A stretch of DNA of 14,297 nucleotides, taken from Planctomycetota bacterium (GTDB lineage: Bacteria; Planctomycetota; Planctomycetia; Pirellulales; Pirellulaceae). The translations under genes were made by a program, and so were the position numbers. Position 1 is the stretch's first letter, and each line of letters begins with the position of its first letter. The stretch is from NCBI GenBank assembly GCA_029259935.1, contig JAJDEH010000363.1:1-14297 (forward strand). The letters are read 5' to 3'. A model generated the notes under the pieces. The model ran no database searches and had not been told where the DNA came from. It saw only the letters and a program-made list of their open reading frames with translations. Positions 7,057-14,297 of the stretch are shown here, in pieces.

Positions 7057-8154
7057 TCACTCGCCCAGCGGCCTGAGGTTCCAGCCTTCCTGAATGTTCA
7101 CGCCGCTCAATTCTCGCCATCCGTCGGTTGCCAATACCTCGAACCGATAACGGCCTGGAATCGAAAATCCATCGCGGTCGGTCATCGAAAAGTGCAGATG
7201 AGGAACTCCGCTGGCTCCCGAATTGCCGACGCGGGCGAGCGCTTGCCCTCTTTTGACCTTGTCACCTTTTTTTACCAAGACGGAATCCTCTCGCAAATGG
7301 GCATAGTCGGCGTAGACTCCTCCGCCGCAGTCGATGCGCACAAAATTAGCGAACGAGCCGGGACCGGGACGGCCGATCGGGTGATCCCTGTGATGGCTTG
7401 TCGCCGTGACGACTAGGCCGTCGGCCACGGCGTAAACCGGCTGTTCCCACGCGAAGTGATTTTCCTTCACATTCCGTCCGCGATGCAAAGTGCCGTCAAT
7501 TTGAACGACGATATCGTGAGCGAACACGGTCCAGTGTTTCTTCTGATGGTGCCGCGTCTCATCGACCAACGCGTGCCATTGCCCCTTCAAAGGCAGGTCG
7601 AAAGTATACGGACTGGGATGTTTTTGGACGGCCGACTTCCACCGCTGAAGATTCTTTTGGTACAGCGAACTCTCCTTGTTCGCGCCCCGATGGAACAGCA
7701 CGTCGCGCATCAGAAACTCGGCACAGTGAGGCAATTGGTTCTTTTCACACCACACAAACAGCTTGATCTTTTCACGTTCTTTTTGCAGCCCATCCTTCGA
7801 CCGTTCGTCAAGCGTCAAATATCGTTTAAGAAACGTGGCATGTTTTTCATCCCAAGGAACGATGCGCCACAGGATGTCATGCAGTCGAAGCGCCTGGCCA
7901 TATTGGGGCAAGATAAACTCGCCAGCCGCGACGCGCCGCGGTTGCGTTACCGAAAGAGCGCTGATTAGGGGAAAGCAAAGCGACTCGTGGGCGCACGGCT
8001 GATTGAGCGGTGATTGCTTGATCCGTTCGGCGTAGCTGGCCGGAGTGGGCGGCGCAGCCGCCGATTTCACACGCTGGCCCACGACCGTCGCCTGTGCCGA
8101 CGCCCACCCGGGAACCAGAAGCATCCCGGTTACGAGTATCCAGCGTTCCCACAT
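7057..8154 (-). CDS. Secreted M23-family (LytM/lysostaphin-like) metallopeptidase
   Basis: Role: zinc peptidase of the peptidoglycan-hydrolase class, or a degenerate regulator of one, acting in the periplasm. Seen: 365 residues. The signal peptide (about 1-20, WILVTGMLLVPGWASA) ends at ASA-Q. The N-terminal region (about 40-190) carries four Cys (54, 60, 136, 144) that could form disulfides. The M23 domain spans about 195-345: candidate ligands His207 and Asp214 (a His-x6-Asp spacing), the YAVADGLVV strand, His286 in YAHL, and the HLH motif at 319-321. The key positions therefore look occupied and activity is plausible. On the coding strand a perfect AAGGAGG (complement of 8162-8168) sits 7 bases before the ATG. 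Context: divergent from BlaI/M56 system 2 and followed by the DUF1569 gene. Wall substrate and control are unknown. The upstream system 2 operator at 8366-8380 could also affect it, which is inference. Confidence 0.87.
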   Translation of the reverse strand: MWERWILVTGMLLVPGWASAQATVVGQRVKSAAAPPTPASYAERIKQSPLNQPCAHESLCFPLISALSVTQPRRVAAGEFILPQYGQALRLHDILWRIVPWDEKHATFLKRYLTLDERSKDGLQKEREKIKLFVWCEKNQLPHCAEFLMRDVLFHRGANKESSLYQKNLQRWKSAVQKHPSPYTFDLPLKGQWHALVDETRHHQKKHWTVFAHDIVVQIDGTLHRGRNVKENHFAWEQPVYAVADGLVVTATSHHRDHPIGRPGPGSFANFVRIDCGGGVYADYAHLREDSVLVKKGDKVKRGQALARVGNSGASGVPHLHFSMTDRDGFSIPGRYRFEVLATDGWRELSGVNIQEGWNLRPLGE

Positions 8155-8365
8155 CCCTCGGCCTCCTTCTCTCGCACCCTTCCAACAGAGAATAATGCAA
8201 AAATGCGAATCCGCAAAGGCTCTGGCGAAAGATCGCCACGGGGGCCTCGATGGGTCGAGCGGCGGATGAGAGTCCCAGTAGGGGGAGCGGGGGTCGCCGG
8301 ACCGTGGGCTGCCGGCGATCTCCGCCGTTGGGTGAGCGTCGCGACTGGCGGGTTCCCGTCGATCC
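8155..8365. other. Divergent intergenic region between the M23 gene and system 2
   Basis: The sequence is GC-rich and shows no convincing gene. It should contain the M23 promoter (leftward), which I could not place. Two small hairpins are visible: TGGCGA/TCGCCA at 8223-8238 with a 4-base loop, and TCGCCGG/CCGGCGA at 8294-8318 with an 11-base loop. Neither has a T-tract, so I do not call terminators. One ORF spanning this region rightward is antisense to the M23 gene at its start and has no family resemblance. Confidence 0.45.
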
Positions 8366-8446
8366 TACTAATTAATTAGACGCAAAGGCTTGACGGGCCG
8401 CGCCGTTTCCGATATCTAAGTAATTAGTAAGTCGAAATTATTTAGA
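8366..8446. promoter_or_regulatory. AT-rich BlaI-type operators of system 2 (two clear copies, a possible third)
   Basis: Seen: TACTAATTAATTAGA (8366-8380) and, inverted, TCTAAGTAATTAGTA (8415-8429), one mismatch in 15. Each contains a dyad: CTAATTAATTAG (8368-8379) is a perfect palindrome, and CTAAGTAATTAG (8416-8427) has one mismatched pair. AATTATTTAGA (8436-8446) matches the first copy at 10 of 11 bases and may be a weak third half. Dyad centres of the two clear copies are 48 bases apart, bracketing the -35 box, with the second overlapping the -10 box and start region. Inference: binding sites for the downstream BlaI-type repressor, possibly with looping. The sequence is unrelated to the system 1 operators. 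Confidence 0.75.
8390..8418 (+). promoter_or_regulatory. Sigma70-like promoter of BlaI/M56 system 2
   Basis: Seen: -35 TTGACG (8390-8395), a 17-base spacer, and a weak -10 TATCTA (8413-8418) that matches consensus at three positions. The -35 hexamer is identical to that of system 1. The -10 overlaps the second operator copy (8415-8429). Predicted transcription start is near 8425, giving a leader of about 45 bases before the repressor ATG at 8470. Confidence 0.6.
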
Positions 8447-8469
8447 GGACTGGCCCCAGGAGAGCGCCG

Positions 8470-8859
8470 ATGTCTCGGCCGCCTTCAAAACATCCCACGG
8501 AACTAGAGCTTGAGATTCTCAAGGTCCTTTGGCGGGACGGGCCGCGGTCGGGCCGCGCGGTGCGAGACGCACTGGCCGTCGGCTTTCGAGATCTAGCCTA
8601 TACCTCCGTCATGACCATCTTGGGGATCATGGAGGAGAAGGAGTACGTTCGGCGAAAGAAGCAAGACGGCGGATTCATCTACTCGCCGCGCGTTCGCGAA
8701 ATGCCGACCAAGCAGAAGATGCTGCGTGATGTGGTCGACCGCGTGTACGAGGGCTCCACCATGACGGCCATGCTCAATTTGCTGGAAACAACCGACGTCG
8801 GCGCGGATGAGCTAAAACAATTGCGCGAGCTAATTCGCAAAAAGTCACAAGGTTCGTAG
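8470..8859 (+). CDS. BlaI/MecI/CopY-family transcriptional repressor (system 2)
   Basis: Role: winged-helix repressor partner of the giant M56 protein that follows. Seen: 129 residues. PTELELEILKVLWRDGP (9-25) is the hallmark N-terminal helix. AYTSVMTILGIMEEKE (43-58) is the recognition helix, and YVRRKKQDGGFIYSPR (59-74) the wing. The C-terminal dimerisation region ends in ADELKQLRELIRKK. AGGAG (8458-8462) lies 7 bases before the ATG. Compared with the system 1 repressor, the recognition helix differs at most base-contacting candidates (TSVMTILGIM here, STVQTYLRRL there), in line with the different operators upstream. The basic wing (RRKK) and basic C-terminus (RKK) are also distinctive. Context: 54 bases before the preferred start of the M56 gene, not overlapping it as in system 1. 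Autoregulated by inference. Confidence 0.93.
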   Translation: MSRPPSKHPTELELEILKVLWRDGPRSGRAVRDALAVGFRDLAYTSVMTILGIMEEKEYVRRKKQDGGFIYSPRVREMPTKQKMLRDVVDRVYEGSTMTAMLNLLETTDVGADELKQLRELIRKKSQGS

Positions 8860-8900
8860 TCATAAGTTTGATAGTCACATCGCTCGGTGATGATTCGTTC

Positions 8901-8916
8901 AGGAGACGATGGTATG
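8901..8916 (+). promoter_or_regulatory. Shine-Dalgarno site that decides the start of the giant M56 gene
   Basis: AGGAGA (8901-8906) lies 7 bases before ATG at 8914. The upstream in-frame GTG (8887) and ATG (8890) have no such site and would place this SD inside the coding region. The nine extra residues (MMIRSGDDG) look like translated leader. I therefore prefer 8914. Confidence 0.8.
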
Positions 8917-11900
8917 TCATGGTTGCCTTGGTTTGACGAAGCAATTTGCATGAGGCTGATGGTCACCCTCGGCCACTTCCTTTGGCAGGGATTGGCTGTT
9001 GGTATCGTGGCATTGGTCGCGACGATGGTGCTACGACGTCGATCCGCCCGCCTGCGATACGCCGTGCTGCTTGGTTCTTTTCTCGCGATGACAACCTGTC
9101 CGGTGGTGACGTTGGTCGTCCTGGAAGCGCCGCGCGGCGAACGGCTCACGGTGAAGAGTCTCCAAAACCCTCCTCCAAGTCCGAGTGAATTTCCGCCCGG
9201 CGGACTCGATGCGTTGGACTCCCTGAGCCAACCGCCGGTGCCCGAGAAAATTCAGCCCGGCACCGGCGACGGCGAGAATCCGACGCCCGTCACGCCTCAT
9301 GCCGCCACGACCGGGCCGATCGATCGCCGGGCCACCGGATGGTCCGATGTTTGGCAAGCCGCGATTCCCTATTTGTTGCAGGTCTATTTTTGCGGAGTCT
9401 TACTGCTGGTCGGGCGGCTGATGTTGGGACTGCATGGCGGCTGGCGGCTGCGACGCGGTTCGCGGGCGATTTGCGAACCGACAATTCTGGAGACAATCGC
9501 CCGCCAAGCCAAATCGCTTGGCTTGCGTGCCACGCCGGCGGTGATGAACTGTGGAGCGGTGTTTGTACCCACGGTGGTGGGTGTGTTTCGACCCGTCATT
9601 CTGTTGCCGGTGGCGCTGGCTTCCGGACTGTCCCCGGATCAATTGGCGGCAGTGCTGACCCACGAGTTGGCGCACATTCGACGCTGGGATCATGTTGTCA
9701 ATGTATTCCAGCGCGTGATCGAAGCGCTGTTGTTCTTTCACCCGGCGGTGTGGTGGCTGTCACGACAACTGCAAATCGAACGTGAAAATTGTTGTGACGA
9801 CCTTGTGATTGGCTTGGGTGCCGAGCCGGTCAGTTACGCGGCTTCGCTGCTGGACATCGCGGAAATCGGACAACTTTCCGGGCGGCCGCAGGGCGCGCGG
9901 GTCATTGCTTCCTTGCAAGCAACCGGTGACGGCTCGCAACTTGGCCAGCGCGTTCGCCGGCTGCTTACGGGAACACCGCCCACGCCGCTACGCCTCAACC
10001 GTGGCGGTCTCACTTGGCTGCTCACCGTCGTGGCGCTAATTACCGCCAGCGCGACTTACCTTAGCCTGCGAGCCCAGGCGGATTCCAAGGAGAAACAGCC
10101 ACCGACATCGTTCGCGGGAGAACTGCCGGGCGGAACGACCGTCGAATTGCTTGGCGTTTCAGAACATCCTTCGCGGCCCGACTCCTGGTGGAAGGCGGAC
10201 GGGTCGCCGTTGATGGCGGCCCCCTATGGTGACTTTTCGGGATCCGTCCGCGGCGACACAACCATCGCCCGCGAATTTGCGTTACGCATTACAAAGCTCC
10301 CACCCGGCGCGACGACCACATTGAAAATACCTCAATCGGCGGCCATGGTGACGCATGGTGCCGATGAAAAAGGCCTCATCGCGTGCGCGGTCACCCTGCC
10401 AGAAGACCAACAACGGACGACCCTTCGTGTCGGTATCGCGTCGAAGCAGTGGACAACGGCCGTTCAGGTCGACAAGCAGGGCGAGGTGACATCGAATCGA
10501 CAAAACGAAGTCCTCAAGGCGTCGGATTTCAAAGTTGCGCGGCAGGATGGCAAGCTCACGCTTGCATTCAATCAGAGCCGCGAGATCTTCGAAAAAGGTG
10601 AGTCGCGAGTGGTAGCCGTCGACCACGATGGGAAAACACATGGCGACCGAGGCATGTCCGCCAGCGGCGTTAGCGACGGAATTCAGCGCAGCACTTTTCG
10701 ATTCGAGATCGACGACGCGGACATCACGGGTTTTCGCCTGCAGACACGTATCTTTCACAGTTGGGTCGTCTTCGAGAACGTTTCTCTGCTTGCCGACAAG
10801 ACAACCAGATTTCGCGTGCGCACGGAGAGCAGCAAGAAGGAGCCCGCCAAGGATAAGGAAGTTGTTCCCCAGGGCGACACAACAACTTGGAGCGAGCCGG
10901 ACGACGACGGAATTCAGTTTCGCCTGCGGGCGCCTCGTACGATTTGGCAGTCCTGGGAACTGCCGACACTTTCTCTTGAGATGCGCAATAGCGGCGATGC
11001 GAACGTCGCCGCCGATCGACTGCGGGCCAAGTTTGCCACGGCGGCGCGCCGCGTGGGACTTCTGTTTCTGTACGGCGACCACCGCCACAAGACGGTTCCC
11101 CGAGGCCGTTCCTTCGTTCTTCCCACCGTTCGATTTCCGATCGAACAGTTCGAGGATCTCGCCAAAGGAGAATCGGCGACGGTGCCGGTGACGTTGGCGG
11201 CCGTTCAAGACTCGCGGTCGATGCAGTGGAAACCGGTGGCCATGAAGCCGGGTCGACACGTCCTGGGGCTGGGCAGGATCGGCAATGACTTGCGACCTGT
11301 TTTTCGAACAAAACTAGTCGAGTTACAGATTCTGCCAACCGGCGTTCGCGCTCCGATGGAGCTGACGGGCCATCTGAATGAGTACACCGCGAACGGTCAT
11401 CGCTTACAGGCGGGATTCATTCCGAACAAGAAGACCGTCGTGTGGGGCGAGCCGATGTTCGTTTCCCTTGTCGTGAACAATCTGGAAGCCAAGCCGATCG
11501 ATTTTGATTTCGGCGGCGACTATCGTGGCGTTGGCCGCCACAATCGATTCAAGATTGAAGTGCGAGACACGGACGGGCAACTTCTTCCCGATCCAATGGC
11601 ACGCGGAGGAGCCGTCATGGAACTGGGCGGCCTATCGATGCAGTTCACCGCTCAGGCACGGGACATGGTGACGAAACATGTGGCACTTGAGAAGTTCCGC
11701 ACCGTGCCGGGACCAGGCGAGTACTCGGTGCGCTGCGAATTCGCGCTGGAAACGAGTTGGACTTCGGCCGACACGAAAAAGTTCAAGGTCTCGGTCACAA
11801 CCGAATATCGACTGATCGTCTTGCCCCGTTCAGAGGCGAACGTTCGCGATGTGCTTGACAAGATGTTCATTCGATGCGAGCAAACAAGCGGTTCGCCGTT

Positions 11901-13296
11901 GAATGAGATGGTGGAGACGATTTGCTCGTTCGGTCGAGCGGCGGCGGTGCCGGGGCTGACGAAAATGATGGACGAAGGCCGCCCTGTACATCGGATCGCG
12001 GCAATCCGGGGCTTGGGACGAATCACGACCAAGGATTCGCTGACGGCATTGCTGCGAGCAGAGCGCGACACCGGTCTGGACGTTCGCCAGGCGGCATTGA
12101 CGTCGCTGGGCGCGTTTACGGACGATCTTGCCGTGGGCGCGGTCGTCAAGTCACTGGCTGATTCCCGGCAGTCGGTACGGGCCGCGGCGGCGAGCGCATT
12201 GGGCCGTATCAAGTCGGACGCGGCCATCGACGCGCTAACGAAGGCGATGGGAGATTCCGATCCCGCGGTCGGCGTCGCCGTACTCCAGGCGTTGGGGGCG
12301 ACACAATCACCGCGCGCCTTCGACGTCGTCGCGCGAGCCTTGGATAGCGAATTGGCTTCCTTGCGAAGGGCCGCCGTCGACGCCATGGCCAACCTGCCCG
12401 TGGGTCCCGCGTCCGAGACACTTCAGAAGTATGCCACCGACGACGACATGGACTTTCGCGAATATGTGGTCCGCAAGCTGGCCGAGTCGCTCAAGCAGCC
12501 GATTGACTCGCAGTGGCTGGTGCCGGTGGTCAAGTCGCGCAAGAACGCGAATTCCATCGGCGATGTGCCGCGACTGCTGAGGCTGTACACGGGATCCAAA
12601 GCGGTTCCCGCGCTGCTAAGTTGTCTCGATTTCGAAAACCCCGCCGTCCGCAATTATTACAACATGACGATCATCAGCAATCAGTTGCCGTGTCGAGGCG
12701 GTCTGGCCGTGCCGTGGATCGCGGACCTCAATCGAGACGGCACGGCGGAAGAACTTGAACAAAATCGACGCACGCTGCGAATTCTCAAAGCGTGGGTCGA
12801 CCATTACCATGCCCATCCTAAAGACGAACCGCCGCTTCCCTGGCGTCTACCGTCCGCCGAGGAAGAAAAGACGTGGAGCGATCCGGTCGACGATTTGAGT
12901 ATTCGCGTAAGAACCAATCACACGGTTTGGCCCGAGGGGCTGGAGCAAGTGTTATCGATCGAGTCGCGTAGTGCTTCCAACGGTGGCTCACTCCACTTTG
13001 CCACGCGTCCCGACCCGCTGGAAGCCGAGGTCAACGGCATTTGGTATGAGCGCGATCCCCAAGCGGACTTGAAAATCGGTGGCGAGTGGCATGCCTACCA
13101 TAGTCGCCGGCACGAACATATCCAACTCGACGGCCGCTGGCGGCGAAAGGATAATCAAGCAAAGCTAAACCTCAAGCCGGGCAAGTACCAAGTGCGGGTT
13201 CGTTTGAGTACCGCTCCCAAAGACAAGCGCACGGGGCTGGTGATCAGCAAACCTATTCAGTTCGAAGTTGTCTCGTCGCAGCTCGACTCGAAATGA
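8914..13296 (+). CDS. Giant M56 (BlaR1-like) membrane metallopeptidase with HEAT repeats and beta-sandwich modules
   Basis: Role: membrane zinc peptidase and presumed signal transducer for the system 2 repressor. Seen: 1460 residues from ATG 8914. Membrane segments lie at about 16-40, 48-70, 151-172 and 367-386. The zinc motif HELAH is at 250-254, with Glu291 in ENCCDD as third ligand. Beyond the last membrane segment come: about 400-645, a module starting GGTTVELLGVSEHPS; about 659-800, a beta-rich module starting TWSEPDDD; about 815-970, an Ig-like module containing FGGDYRGVGRHNRF; about 997-1195, HEAT repeats (for example VRAAAASALGRI, LRRAAVDAMANL), with weaker helical repeats to about 1310; and 1321-1455, a module starting TWSDPVDD that resembles the one at 659. 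No penicillin-binding domain is recognisable. Inference: the C-terminal 1070 residues are periplasmic and bind an unknown protein or envelope ligand. Classical BlaR1 is about 600 residues, so this is more than twice as long. Confidence 0.88.
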   Translation: MSWLPWFDEAICMRLMVTLGHFLWQGLAVGIVALVATMVLRRRSARLRYAVLLGSFLAMTTCPVVTLVVLEAPRGERLTVKSLQNPPPSPSEFPPGGLDALDSLSQPPVPEKIQPGTGDGENPTPVTPHAATTGPIDRRATGWSDVWQAAIPYLLQVYFCGVLLLVGRLMLGLHGGWRLRRGSRAICEPTILETIARQAKSLGLRATPAVMNCGAVFVPTVVGVFRPVILLPVALASGLSPDQLAAVLTHELAHIRRWDHVVNVFQRVIEALLFFHPAVWWLSRQLQIERENCCDDLVIGLGAEPVSYAASLLDIAEIGQLSGRPQGARVIASLQATGDGSQLGQRVRRLLTGTPPTPLRLNRGGLTWLLTVVALITASATYLSLRAQADSKEKQPPTSFAGELPGGTTVELLGVSEHPSRPDSWWKADGSPLMAAPYGDFSGSVRGDTTIAREFALRITKLPPGATTTLKIPQSAAMVTHGADEKGLIACAVTLPEDQQRTTLRVGIASKQWTTAVQVDKQGEVTSNRQNEVLKASDFKVARQDGKLTLAFNQSREIFEKGESRVVAVDHDGKTHGDRGMSASGVSDGIQRSTFRFEIDDADITGFRLQTRIFHSWVVFENVSLLADKTTRFRVRTESSKKEPAKDKEVVPQGDTTTWSEPDDDGIQFRLRAPRTIWQSWELPTLSLEMRNSGDANVAADRLRAKFATAARRVGLLFLYGDHRHKTVPRGRSFVLPTVRFPIEQFEDLAKGESATVPVTLAAVQDSRSMQWKPVAMKPGRHVLGLGRIGNDLRPVFRTKLVELQILPTGVRAPMELTGHLNEYTANGHRLQAGFIPNKKTVVWGEPMFVSLVVNNLEAKPIDFDFGGDYRGVGRHNRFKIEVRDTDGQLLPDPMARGGAVMELGGLSMQFTAQARDMVTKHVALEKFRTVPGPGEYSVRCEFALETSWTSADTKKFKVSVTTEYRLIVLPRSEANVRDVLDKMFIRCEQTSGSPLNEMVETICSFGRAAAVPGLTKMMDEGRPVHRIAAIRGLGRITTKDSLTALLRAERDTGLDVRQAALTSLGAFTDDLAVGAVVKSLADSRQSVRAAAASALGRIKSDAAIDALTKAMGDSDPAVGVAVLQALGATQSPRAFDVVARALDSELASLRRAAVDAMANLPVGPASETLQKYATDDDMDFREYVVRKLAESLKQPIDSQWLVPVVKSRKNANSIGDVPRLLRLYTGSKAVPALLSCLDFENPAVRNYYNMTIISNQLPCRGGLAVPWIADLNRDGTAEELEQNRRTLRILKAWVDHYHAHPKDEPPLPWRLPSAEEEKTWSDPVDDLSIRVRTNHTVWPEGLEQVLSIESRSASNGGSLHFATRPDPLEAEVNGIWYERDPQADLKIGGEWHAYHSRRHEHIQLDGRWRRKDNQAKLNLKPGKYQVRVRLSTAPKDKRTGLVISKPIQFEVVSSQLDSK

Positions 13297-13326
13297 AACG
13301 AACAACGGCGGCGCGGACGACTGGCC

Positions 13327-13342
13327 GCTTGACGCATCAAGC
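13327..13342. other. Small hairpin between convergent genes, weak terminator candidate
   Basis: GCTTGA (13327-13332) and TCAAGC (13337-13342) form a perfect 6-base-pair stem with a CGCA loop, in the 74-base gap between the converging M56 and TPR genes. There is no T-tract on either side, so termination is only suggested by position. Confidence 0.3.
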
Positions 13343-13370
13343 TAAAGGATGAACAGCGCCGAGTGCCGGG

Positions 13371-14156
13371 TTAATCAAGATCTTTTTCTTCGGGACCTTG
13401 TTCAAGAACCCGTAGCAAGCACTTCGCCATTTCGTCGTTGGGCGCGTACGAAATGCAATCTTTGAGGGCTGCTTTCGCGTCGTCCTTTCGATCCAAAAGC
13501 AGGTAATGATACGCCAACACGAATGCCGGCGCGGATGGAATCGGATGCTTTTCAATGGCGGCTTCGAGCTTTTCTAGTTGACGGCCGTGATGGTCCCGAT
13601 CCTCGTAAAGTGACAACGACTCCGTGTCCGGCGCTTCGCCATAGTGAATTGCCGCGCGAGCTTCGACGGCCGCGCCGAGATAATCTTCATCCGCGAACAT
13701 CGCCAGCGTCAGCAGTTGATGAAGTTTCGGGTCGTCGTATTGAGCGACGGCGGACATGGCACCCAGCTTGGCGGCTTCGCCGTATTTTTGTTCGCGGAAC
13801 GCTTTCCGAGCATCCTTCAGATAACGGGCCGCCACATCCTTGGGCTCTTCGCCCTCTTCAACGACGCCATCCACGGCGCTGAAACGAAGGTGCGGGAACA
13901 AGGGATGGTAACCGGAATAGGGAGTGCCAGCGACGTACGAGCGATTCGGTCCGCCGTCGGGATATCGCTGGGGATAATAGTAAAAGTTCGACGGAGCCCG
14001 TTCAGTTGGTTGCGCCCACGATGGATAACTGTACCCACCGGCAAACGGAATTCCCCCGTACACCAAATACTCAGGCCGACGTTGGCCTAAGGAAACGGAT
14101 GGAGTGAGGGCCAACACCAGGGCAAACGGCAGAACCAACAACGCGCGTCGAAACAT
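13371..14156 (-). CDS. Secreted TPR-like protein with Tyr/Pro/Gly-rich N-terminal region
   Basis: Seen: 261 residues. The signal peptide is at about 1-24 (RRALLVLPFALVLALTP core, cleavage near SLG-Q). Residues about 29-85 are rich in Tyr, Pro and Gly (for example FYYYPQRYP). From about 107 to 250 the protein is helical with tetratricopeptide-like pairs: AARYLKDARKAFREQKYGEA (109-128), then DYLGAAVEARAAIHYGEAP (158-176) and AYHYLLLDRKDDAKAALKDC (215-234). The C-terminus is acidic (EEKDLD). No strong Shine-Dalgarno precedes the ATG, but the intact signal peptide supports this start. Established: TPRs are protein-protein interaction scaffolds. Inference: a periplasmic or envelope adaptor; no enzyme motif is visible. 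It converges on the giant M56 gene with a 74-base gap, so it is a separate transcription unit. Confidence 0.78.
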   Translation of the reverse strand: MFRRALLVLPFALVLALTPSVSLGQRRPEYLVYGGIPFAGGYSYPSWAQPTERAPSNFYYYPQRYPDGGPNRSYVAGTPYSGYHPLFPHLRFSAVDGVVEEGEEPKDVAARYLKDARKAFREQKYGEAAKLGAMSAVAQYDDPKLHQLLTLAMFADEDYLGAAVEARAAIHYGEAPDTESLSLYEDRDHHGRQLEKLEAAIEKHPIPSAPAFVLAYHYLLLDRKDDAKAALKDCISYAPNDEMAKCLLRVLEQGPEEKDLD

Positions 14157-14297
14157 GGGGCAATCTCTGATGAAGGGTGGAAGCCAACACCTTCGATTCT
14201 AGTCACACCGCGCCCCCGCCGTCCATCTTGAGTGGTCCGCGTCGGCGATGCCCACTTGGCATGCACGCACGCTTGAGATGGCCTCGGATTTCACATG
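14157..14297. other. Upstream region of the TPR gene, to the window edge
   Basis: This 141-base stretch should contain the leftward promoter of the TPR-like gene. I see no convincing promoter, operator or RNA gene. An ATG at 14295 at the very edge could begin a rightward gene, but nothing supports it. Confidence 0.3.

Noticed and set aside
8014..8379. Rightward ORF of 121 residues ending in the system 2 promoter region
   Set aside because: Its first part is antisense to the M23 signal peptide, and its last part crosses operator DNA. No domain resemblance and no ribosome-binding site.
8887..8913. Upstream GTG/ATG start for the giant M56 gene
   Set aside because: There is no Shine-Dalgarno before it, and the clear AGGAGA at 8901-8906 sits inside this stretch, correctly spaced for ATG 8914.
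10282..11259. Long leftward ORF of 325 residues inside the giant M56 gene
   Set aside because: It is antisense to a gene with recognisable domains, rich in Arg, His and Pro in a low-complexity way, and has no family resemblance. It is a GC-driven shadow.
11652..12392. Leftward ORF of 246 residues opposite the HEAT repeats
   Set aside because: Its Ala/Ser/Arg-rich composition is what the complement of Ala-rich HEAT codons gives, and the plus-strand repeats are clearly real.
14240..14275. Sigma54-like promoter (TTGGCATGC region)
   Set aside because: The TGGCA half is present, but no TTGCA-type element follows at the required spacing.
1..14297. CRISPR array, insertion sequence, tRNA, rRNA or prophage genes
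   Set aside because: I saw no regularly spaced direct repeats, transposase-like proteins, cloverleaf sequences or phage structural proteins.

Overview
This window looks like chromosomal DNA of a planctomycete, probably a Pirellulales-type lineage. This is a judgement from protein content, not from a marker gene. The grounds are two BlaI-type repressors paired with M56 (BlaR1-like) membrane peptidases that carry large non-penicillin-binding C-terminal extensions, secreted proteins with modules that I recall as common in planctomycetes, Gram-negative style outer-membrane proteins, and moderately high GC. I see no rRNA, tRNA, CRISPR array, transposase or other mobile element.

Layout. Bases 1-967 (+): the 3' end of a PLP-dependent D-threonine aldolase / D-serine dehydratase-like gene, then a small zinc-ribbon membrane protein. 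Bases 994-3821 (+): regulatory system 1, made of a sigma70-like promoter embedded in two inverted operator copies, a BlaI/MecI repressor, and an overlapping M56 metallopeptidase fused to LptA/OstA-like repeats. Bases 3818-4696 (-): a RidA-VOC fusion that converges on system 1 so tightly that both stop codons share one CTAG. Bases 4697-5084: a long leader region with no convincing gene. Bases 5085-6356 (+): an outer-membrane beta-barrel protein, followed by a clear intrinsic terminator at 6401-6440. Bases 6509-8154 (-): a DUF1569/DinB-like protein and a secreted M23 peptidase, probably one transcription unit. Bases 8366-13296 (+): regulatory system 2, divergent from the M23 gene, made of a promoter with AT-rich operators, a second BlaI/MecI repressor, and a giant M56 protein (1460 aa from the start I prefer). 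That protein has beta-sandwich modules, a HEAT-repeat solenoid and a repeated terminal module. Bases 13371-14156 (-): a secreted TPR-like protein.

How it may work together. In the classical BlaI-BlaR1 scheme the membrane M56 peptidase senses a periplasmic signal and its cytosolic zinc-protease domain brings about removal of the repressor from its operators. Both systems here keep the repressor, the HEXXH...ExxCD peptidase core and the operators. Neither has a recognisable penicillin-binding sensor domain. System 1 carries LptA-like repeats in that place, and system 2 carries HEAT and beta-sandwich modules. The two systems have clearly different operator sequences, so they are probably insulated from each other. 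Envelope genes (beta-barrel, M23 peptidase, secreted TPR protein) lie between and beside them, which suggests cell-envelope sensing, but the ligands cannot be read from the sequence.
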